Positions 1 to 6,854 of a DNA stretch of 15,981 nucleotides are shown here, in pieces. Position 1 is the stretch's first letter, and each line of letters opens with the position of its first letter. Both the position numbers and the translations under genes were made by a program. Source of the stretch: Bdellovibrionales bacterium (GTDB lineage: Bacteria > Bdellovibrionota_G > JALEGL01 > JAGRAY01); assembly GCA_020434375.1 (NCBI GenBank), contig JAGRAY010000023.1, positions 1-15,981 on the forward strand. Reading direction: 5' to 3'. The notes under the pieces are model-generated. The model did not search any database and was not told the DNA's origin. It saw nothing but the letters and a program-made list of their open reading frames with translations.

Positions 1-99
1 GTTTCATAAAATCCCCCTAAAATACTAAGTTGTTGAGAGGCCTCTTGCCTCGATGAGCAAAAGATACGACGAAACATTTAACTAAACAATAGCAAAACC

Positions 100-133
100 A
101 ACTTTACTGGTTACATATGTAACCAGTAAAGTT
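100..133. repeat. 34-bp perfect palindrome upstream of the first gene
   Basis: The left arm AACTTTACTGGTTACAT is followed directly by its exact reverse complement, centred on CATATG with no loop. It lies 77-110 bp upstream of the preferred start of the TIGR02147-type gene and upstream of a good extended -10 box. Such a long loopless palindrome suits a dimeric-regulator operator or a cruciform better than a terminator, because it is not GC-rich and has no T-tract. The core TGTAACCA of the right arm recurs at 203-210, just before the start codon. Confidence 0.75.
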
Positions 134-142
134 ATATAACTT
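129..142. repeat. 14-bp perfect palindrome overlapping the larger one
   Basis: AAGTTATATAACTT is an exact palindrome that shares its first five bases with the right arm of the 34-bp palindrome. The two nested dyads form one 43-bp block at 100-142, upstream of the promoter of the first gene. The function is inferred only; it could be a composite operator. Confidence 0.6.
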
Positions 143-170
143 ATTGATATTAATCATATTATTAATTATT

Positions 171-179
171 TGTTATAAT
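171..179 (+). promoter_or_regulatory. Extended -10 promoter of the first gene
   Basis: TGT-TATAAT at 171-179 is a consensus extended -10 element (TGN-TATAAT). No good -35 sits 17 bp upstream, which is tolerated for extended -10 promoters. Transcription would begin near 186, about 24 bases before the ATG at 210. This argues against any translation start upstream of 186. Confidence 0.55.
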
Positions 180-209
180 ACTTTAATTAATATAGTATAT
201 TTTGTAACC

Positions 210-1076
210 ATGTTGACTTCCGGCAGTACCCGACCTTCGGTTTTTGAGTATGAAAATTTCAGAAAGTTTATTAAAGATATGATTGCTTATCGCAAAAAAC
301 AACGACCTGCATTCTCTTATCGAACCTTGTCTAGAGATTCTGGAATAAGTCATACGCTCATCCTGCTCGTACTCAAAGGCAACCGAAACTTGACTAAGGA
401 GGCTGCAGGCAAGTTGTCTGTTGGAATGAAGTTAAACAAAGAAGAAACATTTTTCTTTACTTGCTTGGCAATGTTTAACCAGGCGACCACGGGCGAAGAA
501 AAGACCAAGCATTATAAACAAATGTCTCACAGTCAAAAGTACAAGAACATTAAAAGCATTGAAGTCGAACAATACGAATATTTTTCTAAATGGTATTACT
601 CAGCAATCAGAGAACTTGTCACACTTTCATTCTTTAGAGAAGATCCTAAGTGGATTTCACAAGTTTTGAAGCCCAGTATTTCACCTAAACAAGCTGAAAA
701 TGCATTACACTTGCTAATAAAACTAAACTTGCTTAGGAGAAATGCAAAAGGACAACTTGAACCGTCTGAAAATACGATTAGCAGCGGCAATGAAGTCAAG
801 TCGACTGCTGTCATGAACTACCATAAAGATAGCTTAGATCGTGCAGCATACTCGTTAGAATCATCAGCGCCTTTTGAAAGAGATATTAGCTCTCTGGTTA
901 TATCGGCACAAACCAGCAGACTTCCAGAGCTAAAGAAGGAAATTCAGCAGTTTCGAAAGAGAATGCTCATTCTTGGAGAAACGGACAATGAAAATCACGA
1001 TCGCATTTATCAACTTAATCTTCAGTTATATCCGTTAACAAAACCCATCAAACGAAGAGGTCAAAGTGAAAAATAA
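210..1076 (+). CDS. TIGR02147-family (DUF4423-like) putative regulator
   Basis: This 288-residue cytoplasmic protein resembles the TIGR02147 family of Bdellovibrio, Fibrobacter and relatives. The N-terminal part (about 12-90) has the typical pattern: VFEYENFRKFI, then FSYRTLSRDSGIS and LKGNRNLT, which look like an HTH-type unit, then MKLNKEETFFFTCLAMFNQA. A second basic and mixed-charge part with ISPKQAENALHLLIKLNLLRR (about 153-176) looks like a winged helix. Family members are thought to be regulators, but no biochemical role is established. The frame stays open upstream to a TTG at 144, but the promoter at 171-179 and the family's usual N-terminus favour the ATG at 210, which lacks a clear ribosome binding site. 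The gene overlaps the next one by 11 bases, so the two are probably co-translated. Confidence 0.75.
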   Translation: MLTSGSTRPSVFEYENFRKFIKDMIAYRKKQRPAFSYRTLSRDSGISHTLILLVLKGNRNLTKEAAGKLSVGMKLNKEETFFFTCLAMFNQATTGEEKTKHYKQMSHSQKYKNIKSIEVEQYEYFSKWYYSAIRELVTLSFFREDPKWISQVLKPSISPKQAENALHLLIKLNLLRRNAKGQLEPSENTISSGNEVKSTAVMNYHKDSLDRAAYSLESSAPFERDISSLVISAQTSRLPELKKEIQQFRKRMLILGETDNENHDRIYQLNLQLYPLTKPIKRRGQSEK

Positions 1077-2442
1077 AACTCATTGTGGTTACAGATATTT
1101 GAGCGTTCTCATAGCCTTATTTGCTATATTCGATTGTGGTACCGAAATTGGGAACCCTGGATTTGAAAGTGATTTCAACAACTCTCTTGGTTTTGTTGCC
1201 GCATCATCAAAATTGGAGACCAATCTAAACACTTCGCTTACTACCAGATCACAAATCTCAAGTGACAGCTCTCGAAGCATTACCTTATATAAATACACGA
1301 CGGATGGCATACTCATTCCTGTCATTTCAACTGGTTCCCTAAACCCAGATGCTGCTCCGTATATAGAAAATATTTCCAGTATTGATGGCACGTATTACAT
1401 ACAGTTTTCAGAGAGCGTAGATCTTGGTGACGGATCGTGTATTTTAAATGAAGTCGTTCCACCTAAAAATATTCGATGTATTGACTCGGCCACTATCCCC
1501 GCACAAAACTATCCCATAGACAACCGCGTAGTCAGTGAAATTACCCGGCGAAACCTATTTGTGGCAAAGGATCCTTCTGGAGATCTTTACTACCTCTCAA
1601 AAAGTACGAATAGCAATGTAGATTTATTTGGTTCCCAGCTTGCTGTTTTGCATACAAATGGTACACGAGAGCGAGTCACAACAAATCCAAATCACTTTTT
1701 TTCCTCCATGATTCAAGGGGCCGATGGCACTCTATATGCTTTCTATTATTCAAATATTATAGATAATTCCACAACGCCTGATTTTGAAAGACTTCATTTT
1801 TATTGCAAGTTAGAGAATGGAACTTGCACTTCAATGCTCGATACGGGACTGACTCCAAAGGAATTCAAATACATCCCCCTATCTAATGGCACATTACTAT
1901 TTGATAGTTACGATTCCATTGGAGAGCCTTTTCACCTAACTTTAGGAAGCATTGGTCAACTCGTGAATTCTACTAATTTTAATATTGACCTAAAACTCAA
2001 CCTGGGGCCTACTCCACTTTCAGAAGTTGATAATATTCAGACAGCCCTTAGGACAAGCAACGGAAACATTTATGCTCTTCAAAGTGGTAGCAGTCCAAAA
2101 ATACTACAACTAGCTCCAACCTATGATCCCATTGACTTACCAAATAGTTTTCCAATCGTTGACTATCGAGACGGCGGTAAAATTATTATGGCTTTTGTTT
2201 CATCGAACATCGTTCAAAGTCTAGATCCAGAAACCAATGAGCTAAACACTCTCAATTTTCCGGCTGGCAAAATATTCTCGCTTCGCTACGTGGCCGACGA
2301 TGTTGTCTTATTCTCTATTTTGAATTCTCCATCAAACTCAAATGAAGGAAATTTGAGCGTGTATCGTTATATCGTTTCTCAAGACAACTACGAACTCCTT
2401 TTAGATACAGACAGCTTTAGTTATCTGATTGCCATACCCTAG
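1066..2442 (+). CDS. Secreted protein with CGTEIGNP motif, probable lipoprotein, function unknown
   Basis: This 458-residue protein starts at a GTG with GAAGAGG five bases upstream, overlapping the preceding regulator by 11 bases. The N-terminus is a basic segment and a hydrophobic core (about residues 12-22) leading to Cys24 in DCGTEIGNP. I associate C-GTE-x-GNP after a signal peptide with secreted lipoproteins of Bdellovibrio and related bacteria, often next to TIGR02147 genes. The residue before the cysteine is Asp, so the lipobox is not classical and lipidation is uncertain. The rest is rich in Ser, Asn and Thr. Short recurrent strands of the type DGTLYAFYY and NGTLLFDSYD give it a beta-propeller-like look, but no named domain is recognised. 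Coupling to the regulator suggests joint function. What it binds cannot be told. Confidence 0.65.
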   Translation: MKNKTHCGYRYLSVLIALFAIFDCGTEIGNPGFESDFNNSLGFVAASSKLETNLNTSLTTRSQISSDSSRSITLYKYTTDGILIPVISTGSLNPDAAPYIENISSIDGTYYIQFSESVDLGDGSCILNEVVPPKNIRCIDSATIPAQNYPIDNRVVSEITRRNLFVAKDPSGDLYYLSKSTNSNVDLFGSQLAVLHTNGTRERVTTNPNHFFSSMIQGADGTLYAFYYSNIIDNSTTPDFERLHFYCKLENGTCTSMLDTGLTPKEFKYIPLSNGTLLFDSYDSIGEPFHLTLGSIGQLVNSTNFNIDLKLNLGPTPLSEVDNIQTALRTSNGNIYALQSGSSPKILQLAPTYDPIDLPNSFPIVDYRDGGKIIMAFVSSNIVQSLDPETNELNTLNFPAGKIFSLRYVADDVVLFSILNSPSNSNEGNLSVYRYIVSQDNYELLLDTDSFSYLIAIP

Positions 2443-2476
2443 CTGATTTTTACCGTTGGTTATATCATTTTACGCA

Positions 2477-3625
2477 TTATTTTCTTTGGTGTTGTATAAG
2501 TTTGATTTGATAAAGGTCGCCATTGTCAGTTGAGAAATACAGATACTCGTCTGGGCCTTCCTTGACGTTTCGTATGCGAAAACCTTTTCCAACAAGCAGG
2601 CGTTCCTCTTTGATAACTTCATTTTTGGCATTTAGCTCAATGTGATTTAAGTGCATGAGTGCCAACGCTCCTGAAAACACGTGACCTCTCCAAGGCTTAA
2701 GATGGTTTCCTTCATAAATTTCAAGCCCACATGGTGCAATGGAGGGTGCATAGTATTGAATAGGTTGTTCAATGCCCTGCTTGCTGGTGCCTTCGCCAAT
2801 GGAAAACCCTGTCACATATTCTTTACCGAAAGTGACAATAGGCCAGCCATAGTTCGCTCCCTTCTTGAGAATATTAATTTCGTCACCGCCTTGAGGGCCA
2901 TGTTCTTGCTCAAATATCTTTTGGGTTTTTGTTTGAATAGCTAGACCTTGAGGATTTCTGTGTCCGTACGTCCAAATCTCTGCTTTGGCACGAGGATATT
3001 GCTTGGATGGAAAGGGGTTCTCCGGCGCAGGCTTTCCAGTGTCAGTGAGCCGCAAAATTTTTCCGACATGATTATCTAGCTTTTGAGCAAGATGCCTTTC
3101 ATTACGCTCACCCACCGACAAATACAAAAAATTTTGTGCATCAAACAAAATACGTGAGCCAAAATGAATACGTGATTGAACAAAAGGTTCTGCCGTAAAA
3201 AGAATCTGAAAATCGTTAATTCGAAGGTTCTTGAGTCGGAATCGGGCAAGACGTGTTGATGATTTATCGTTATTATCTTGAACGCTGTAAGAAACATAGA
3301 TCCAACCATTTTCTTTATACTTGGGATGAAGGCGAATATCTAAAAGACCTCCCTGCCCTTGAGCATAGACTGGTGGAAGACCCCGAATGGTTCGTACAAT
3401 CTGATCTTTAGGGCTAAAAAGCTTAAGCTCCCCTTTTCGATGTGTCAGAAGAATATTGCCATCAGGCAAAAATTCAAAACCCCAGATCACCTCACCTGTT
3501 TTGATCAGGCGCTTTGCAACAAGCTGCATTCCCGACGAAGAAAACGGTATCTCACTTTGCGCCTTAACATAAGTTGCAGACAAAATAAGTGAGAGACTTA
3601 CTATAACATTTCGTATCTTATCCAT
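2477..3625 (-). CDS. PQQ-dependent aldose sugar dehydrogenase (YliI/GSDH family), exported
   Basis: This 382-residue protein has a Sec signal peptide (basic MDKIRN, hydrophobic 7-20, likely cleavage after VKA at residue 22), so it should act in the periplasm. It matches the soluble glucose/sorbosone dehydrogenase six-bladed beta-propeller family. WGFEFLPDGNILLTHRKGEL opens the first blade, QGGLLDIRLHPKY follows at 91-103, and His154 in RIHFGSRI is the probable catalytic base. GHRNPQG (221-227), EHGPQGGDE (241-249) and NYGWP (258-262) are family signatures near the PQQ and calcium sites. Members oxidise aldose sugars using pyrroloquinoline quinone. No PQQ biosynthesis gene is in this window, so the cofactor may be imported or made elsewhere. 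It is transcribed away from the arginine operon. The ATG at 3625 has no strong Shine-Dalgarno. Confidence 0.88.
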   Translation of the reverse strand: MDKIRNVIVSLSLILSATYVKAQSEIPFSSSGMQLVAKRLIKTGEVIWGFEFLPDGNILLTHRKGELKLFSPKDQIVRTIRGLPPVYAQGQGGLLDIRLHPKYKENGWIYVSYSVQDNNDKSSTRLARFRLKNLRINDFQILFTAEPFVQSRIHFGSRILFDAQNFLYLSVGERNERHLAQKLDNHVGKILRLTDTGKPAPENPFPSKQYPRAKAEIWTYGHRNPQGLAIQTKTQKIFEQEHGPQGGDEINILKKGANYGWPIVTFGKEYVTGFSIGEGTSKQGIEQPIQYYAPSIAPCGLEIYEGNHLKPWRGHVFSGALALMHLNHIELNAKNEVIKEERLLVGKGFRIRNVKEGPDEYLYFSTDNGDLYQIKLIQHQRK

Positions 3626-3655
3626 TGGCGTAAATGACTGATTAAATCACAAATA

Positions 3656-3683
3656 TCTATACTTCGCACTGAAGCAGTGTAAA
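3656..3683 (-). promoter_or_regulatory. Probable promoter of the sugar dehydrogenase gene
   Basis: On the minus strand, TTTACA (3678-3683) and TATAGA (3656-3661) are separated by 16 bp, a good sigma-70-like pair. Transcription would start near 3649, about 24 bases before the ATG at 3625. The spacer contains the short dyad CACTG-aag-CAGTG (3667-3679). TGATTAAATCA (3639-3649) is a perfect 5-1-5 dyad at the predicted start site. Either could be an operator. Confidence 0.5.
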
Positions 3684-3722
3684 CGCTTTACCAAGTAATT
3701 AGTTACAAATACTTCTATAAAT

Positions 3723-3764
3723 TGGGGAGACGAGACCTATTTCGAAGTAGGTCTCGTCTCCCCA
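3723..3764. repeat. Perfect 17-bp stem hairpin in the divergent intergenic region
   Basis: The left arm TGGGGAGACGAGACCTA (3723-3739) pairs exactly with the right arm TAGGTCTCGTCTCCCCA (3748-3764) around the loop TTTCGAAG. It lies between two divergent promoters, downstream of no gene end, and upstream of the TTGACA box of the arginine operon. On the plus strand it is followed only by a weak pyrimidine run (CTTTCTTTCC), so a classical terminator is doubtful. It may be an insulating terminator, a cruciform, or a copy of a dispersed palindromic repeat. Confidence 0.8.
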
Positions 3765-3794
3765 CTTTCTTTCCAATGGGTCCAAAACGAAATC

Positions 3795-3823
3795 TTGACA
3801 ATCACAATAGGATGTATATTTAT
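3795..3823 (+). promoter_or_regulatory. Promoter of the arginine operon
   Basis: A perfect TTGACA -35 box lies at 3795-3800. The -10 region falls in an AT-rich stretch: TATTTA at 3817-3822 with a 16-bp spacer or ATTTAT at 3818-3823 with 17 bp; neither is strong. Transcription would start near 3830, giving a leader of about 33 bases before the argH start. The -10 region lies inside the first ARG box, as expected for repression by ArgR. Confidence 0.55.
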
Positions 3824-3828
3824 GCATA
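3811..3828. promoter_or_regulatory. ARG box 1 (ArgR operator)
   Basis: GATGTATATTTATGCATA matches the E. coli ARG box consensus TNTGNATWWWWATNCANA at every specified position except the first base. It covers the -10 region of the arginine operon promoter. The operon encodes its own ArgR, so this is the natural target. Confidence 0.7.
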
Positions 3829-3832
3829 CTAC

Positions 3833-3850
3833 TATGCACTTTTATACATC
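3833..3850. promoter_or_regulatory. ARG box 2 (ArgR operator)
   Basis: TATGCACTTTTATACATC matches the ARG box consensus TNTGNATWWWWATNCANA except at position 7 (C for T) and the last base. Its centre is 22 bp from that of box 1, close to the two-helical-turn spacing of paired ARG boxes bound by one ArgR hexamer. It lies in the predicted leader just before argH. Confidence 0.6.
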
Positions 3851-3862
3851 GCGAGATTTAAT

Positions 3863-5233
3863 TTGACCACGCTTTGGGGAGGTAGGTTTACGCAGTCTGC
3901 GCATTCTGATTTGTGGAATTTTACCGTTTCACATGAAGATCGACGCCTGCTTTCATTTGATATTCAGGCTTCTATGGCGCACGTTAAGATGCTTGCTCAC
4001 TGCCATATTATTCCAGAATCTGAGTGCGATGAGATTCTAAAGGGACTAGGCACTCTACTCGAAGAATCTGAAACAAATAGGTTTGTTTTTTTGGACACTG
4101 ACGAAGATATTCACTCAGCTGTGGAACGAAGACTCAAGGAAATTATTGGTGACGTTGCTGGAAAACTGCATACGGGTCGCTCAAGAAATGATCAAATTCT
4201 TGTGGATCTCAAACTTTATCTACTTCAATCTGCACGCAATCGAACTCGCCAGCTTCGAGAACTTATCAAGACATTTGTGGCACAAGCCGACAAAACCAAA
4301 AACTTGATCGCACCGGTCTATACTCATCTTCAACAGGCACAAGCTGTTTCGTTTGCACATCACTTACTTGCCTACGCATGGATGTTTAAACGAGATCTAG
4401 ATCGATTTAATAGCTTAATTGAAAGGCTTGATATTTCCCCTCTTGGAGCATGTGCTGGGGGTGGAACGTCTTTGGGTATTGATCCCAAGCACTCCGCAAA
4501 TATGTTGGGTTTTAAAAATGTATTTCGAAACTCAATCGACACAGTTGCTTCTCGGGACTTTGTTTCTGAGTATGCCTTTTGTGTATCACAGAGCATGATT
4601 CATCTTTCGCGCCTGGGAGAAGAAATAATTCTTTGGAGCACTAAAGAGTTTAATTGGATCACCTTGCCCGACGAACTAACCACTGGATCGTCAATGTTAC
4701 CTCAGAAAAAAAACCCGGACATGGCAGAGCTTCTAAGAGGAAAATGTTCAGGGGCAATTGGCGACTTAGTAGCCATTTTGTCCCTACAAAAAAATCTACC
4801 ACTTGCATACAATAGAGATCTTCAGGAAGACAAAACGTATCTTTTTAGATCAGATGATACGCTTGAGGCATCGCTCAAAGCATCTCACGCACTGATTGCT
4901 TCCGCCAAGTTTCACCCAAAGGAACCTGATCCGATGATTTTAGCAATTGACCTTGCCGAACGTCTTGTTAAAAAAGGAGTCCCATTTAGAAGTGCACATC
5001 AAATGGTTGGGCAATTGGTTTTGTCTTTGGAAAAAACAGACAAGTCCTTTAGCGATGTCGCTTCGACTGACCTCGAATCACAAACTGATAATCTTACTTT
5101 TGACGATCTTAGAAATTTAAATTTAGAGACTTCTCTTCGTGAGAGACAATCTTATGGTGGAGGTTCGATTGCTTCAGTCGAACGACAAATAGGCCAATTG
5201 TTAATATTTTTGGAAGAGGGACAAGGCGCGTGA
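3863..5233 (+). CDS. argH: Argininosuccinate lyase
   Basis: This enzyme cleaves argininosuccinate to arginine and fumarate, the last step of arginine synthesis, as a cytoplasmic homotetramer. Starting at the TTG at 3863 the protein is 456 residues, the usual family length. It begins LTTLWGGRF, matching the ArgH N-terminus. The frame stays open upstream to 3722, but that stretch contains the hairpin, promoter and ARG boxes and does not look like protein. Visible motifs are DIHSAVE (82-88), TGRSRNDQ (104-111), His155 in YTHLQQAQ and the fumarate-lyase signature GSSMLPQKKNPD (275-286), where the catalytic serine lies. It is the first gene of the operon and overlaps argR by four bases. Putting argH first, ahead of the repressor gene, is unusual. 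Confidence 0.95.
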   Translation: MTTLWGGRFTQSAHSDLWNFTVSHEDRRLLSFDIQASMAHVKMLAHCHIIPESECDEILKGLGTLLEESETNRFVFLDTDEDIHSAVERRLKEIIGDVAGKLHTGRSRNDQILVDLKLYLLQSARNRTRQLRELIKTFVAQADKTKNLIAPVYTHLQQAQAVSFAHHLLAYAWMFKRDLDRFNSLIERLDISPLGACAGGGTSLGIDPKHSANMLGFKNVFRNSIDTVASRDFVSEYAFCVSQSMIHLSRLGEEIILWSTKEFNWITLPDELTTGSSMLPQKKNPDMAELLRGKCSGAIGDLVAILSLQKNLPLAYNRDLQEDKTYLFRSDDTLEASLKASHALIASAKFHPKEPDPMILAIDLAERLVKKGVPFRSAHQMVGQLVLSLEKTDKSFSDVASTDLESQTDNLTFDDLRNLNLETSLRERQSYGGGSIASVERQIGQLLIFLEEGQGA

Positions 5234-5670
5234 AAAAGGAAAGACAAAATGCCATATTGGAACTTATAGGTTCGAGTGCTATTGATACACAAGAAGCACT
5301 GACAGATGCCATACGAAAAATGGGATTTGAATGCACCCAAACGACTATATCGAGAGATATCTCTGAGTTACAGTTAACAAAAATTGGGGGCGCCTACAGA
5401 AGATTTTCTGATTCTCCGGCGAAACCCATCGAGCGCGTTTTCGCGAATCATGTTCTAGATATCGTCATGGCTGGGCCAAATTTAATAGTCATTAAAACCA
5501 ATCTTGGCAGTGCACAAGTTGTGGCTGCAGAACTTGATCAAGTAAAATGGAAAGAAGTTGTGGGCACAGTTGCCGGAGATGACACTATTTTTGTCGCGAT
5601 AAAAGGAAAACATGAACAGTCTATTCTTTGGAAAAGAATGAAACGTCTGCCTAAAGGAGTTGTTCTGTGA
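5230..5670 (+). CDS. argR: Arginine repressor ArgR
   Basis: ArgR is an arginine-responsive hexameric DNA-binding protein that represses arginine synthesis genes. This one is 146 residues, slightly shorter than E. coli ArgR. The N-terminal winged helix-turn-helix carries QTTISRDISELQL (37-49). The C-terminal oligomerisation and arginine-binding domain has GSAQVVAAELD (93-103) and GTVAGDDT (112-119), whose aspartates contact arginine in the family. The GTG start shares GTGA with the argH stop, so translation is probably coupled. Two ARG boxes overlap the operon promoter, so ArgR should control its own synthesis together with the enzymes. This differs from E. coli, where argR stands alone. Confidence 0.93.
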   Translation: MKKERQNAILELIGSSAIDTQEALTDAIRKMGFECTQTTISRDISELQLTKIGGAYRRFSDSPAKPIERVFANHVLDIVMAGPNLIVIKTNLGSAQVVAAELDQVKWKEVVGTVAGDDTIFVAIKGKHEQSILWKRMKRLPKGVVL

Positions 5671-6854
5671 ATGACCCTATCGTATTGGCCTATAGTGGCG
5701 GTCTCGACACATCGTTCCTGGTTCCGTATCTGAAAGAAACTTATCAGGTGCCTATCATAGCAGTTCATGTCAATACTGGAAGCATCGAAAACAGAAAAAC
5801 AGAAGCAATGCTTAAAAGAGGTATTGAACTGGGAGCAACAGAAGTCAAAGTAATCGATGCAAAAAGGCACTACTGTGATGCGATTCTTTCTTATCTTATT
5901 AAAGGAAATGTTCTTCGAGGCGATGTTTATCCACTTTGTGTTGGGGCCGAACGCGTTTCTCAAGCCATGGAATTGGCAAATTATGCGCAGTCGATCAAAG
6001 CTTCAAAAATTGCTCATGGATCCACTGCAGCAGGCAATGACCAAGTTCGCTTTCAGGCCTATTTAACCATACTTGCACCAAATATAGAAACCATCGCGCC
6101 GATCAGAGATCAAGCATTTTCAAGAGACTATGAAATTGAGTTTTTGAAAAAGCGTGGCCACAAATTTGATTTCACAAAATCTAAATACTCCATTAACAAA
6201 GGTCTTTGGGGAACAACCATTGGGGCTCGCGAATTTCAGAATTCCGACTTTATAGTTCCCGAAGATGTATTTTCTAAGGTTTCGTCTTGCGAAACTGAAT
6301 TGATTGACATTCAGTTTGAGAGAGGACTACCCGTTGCTATAGATGGACAGTCGCTTCCACTTGATGCTGTCATTGAACATTTGAACGATCGAGCTGGTAA
6401 GAAGGGCATTGGCCGAGGAATACATATTGGAAATACGGCCTTAGGCATTAAAGGTCGCATAGCTTTTGAAGCACCGGCAGCGAAAGTACTTATTGATGCT
6501 CACAGAGAACTTGAAAAACTTGTGATGACCAAATGGCAGAGTTATTGGAAACACACGCTTTCAAATTTCTATGGTGAACATTTGCACGAAGGTCATTATT
6601 TTGACCCCGCTATGAGAGACATTGAAGCGTTTGTAGATCAAACGCAGATGCGTGTGAGCGGAAGTGTCCGCGTTGCCCTTTCTGAATATCGCTGCCAGGT
6701 TCAAAGCTGTACTAGCCCCTACTCACTTTTTGATCATACTGTGGGCACCTACGGAGAAAGTGCCCAAGGCTGGACTGGACTTGAGGCCAAGGGTTTTGCC
6801 AAACTTGGAACACTTTCCGATAATTTATGGTGGCAAAAACGAGGGTTAAAGTGA
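5667..6854 (+). CDS. argG: Argininosuccinate synthase
   Basis: This enzyme joins citrulline and aspartate with ATP to give argininosuccinate. The protein is 395 residues, the normal family length. It shows the N-type ATP pyrophosphatase loop AYSGGLDTS (8-16), then GDVYPLCVGAERVSQ and AHGSTAAGNDQVRFQ, the ATP and citrulline-aspartate region. The GAER and GSTAAGNDQ wording recalls the Bacteroidetes-type enzyme more than the common ALARPLIA/GCTGKGNDQ form, which fits the acylated pathway of this operon. The GTG start at 5667 has AAAGGAG seven bases upstream and shares GTGA with the argR stop. The nearby ATG at 5671 is out of frame. Confidence 0.95.
   Translation: MNDPIVLAYSGGLDTSFLVPYLKETYQVPIIAVHVNTGSIENRKTEAMLKRGIELGATEVKVIDAKRHYCDAILSYLIKGNVLRGDVYPLCVGAERVSQAMELANYAQSIKASKIAHGSTAAGNDQVRFQAYLTILAPNIETIAPIRDQAFSRDYEIEFLKKRGHKFDFTKSKYSINKGLWGTTIGAREFQNSDFIVPEDVFSKVSSCETELIDIQFERGLPVAIDGQSLPLDAVIEHLNDRAGKKGIGRGIHIGNTALGIKGRIAFEAPAAKVLIDAHRELEKLVMTKWQSYWKHTLSNFYGEHLHEGHYFDPAMRDIEAFVDQTQMRVSGSVRVALSEYRCQVQSCTSPYSLFDHTVGTYGESAQGWTGLEAKGFAKLGTLSDNLWWQKRGLK

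Noticed and set aside
35..51. Short palindrome AGAGGCCTCT and the GAGGC/GCCTC stem
   Set aside because: The stem is only five bp with no T-run; it could be a remnant of an upstream terminator but nothing decides it.
100..133. The 34-bp palindrome as a rho-independent terminator of an upstream gene
   Set aside because: It has no loop, low GC content and no downstream T-tract.
144..209. Upstream extension of the TIGR02147 gene
   Set aside because: It would start before the extended -10 box at 171-179, and the encoded Ile/Leu-rich segment reflects AT-rich DNA rather than a real signal sequence.
3722..3862. N-terminal extension of argH starting at 3722 or at the ATG at 3812
   Set aside because: The stretch contains the hairpin, TTGACA box and ARG boxes, and the ArgH family begins at the LWGGRF block coded just after the TTG at 3863.
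5538..5963. Minus-strand 141-codon frame across the argR-argG junction
   Set aside because: It lies antisense to two well-identified genes and has a composition typical of a shadow frame.
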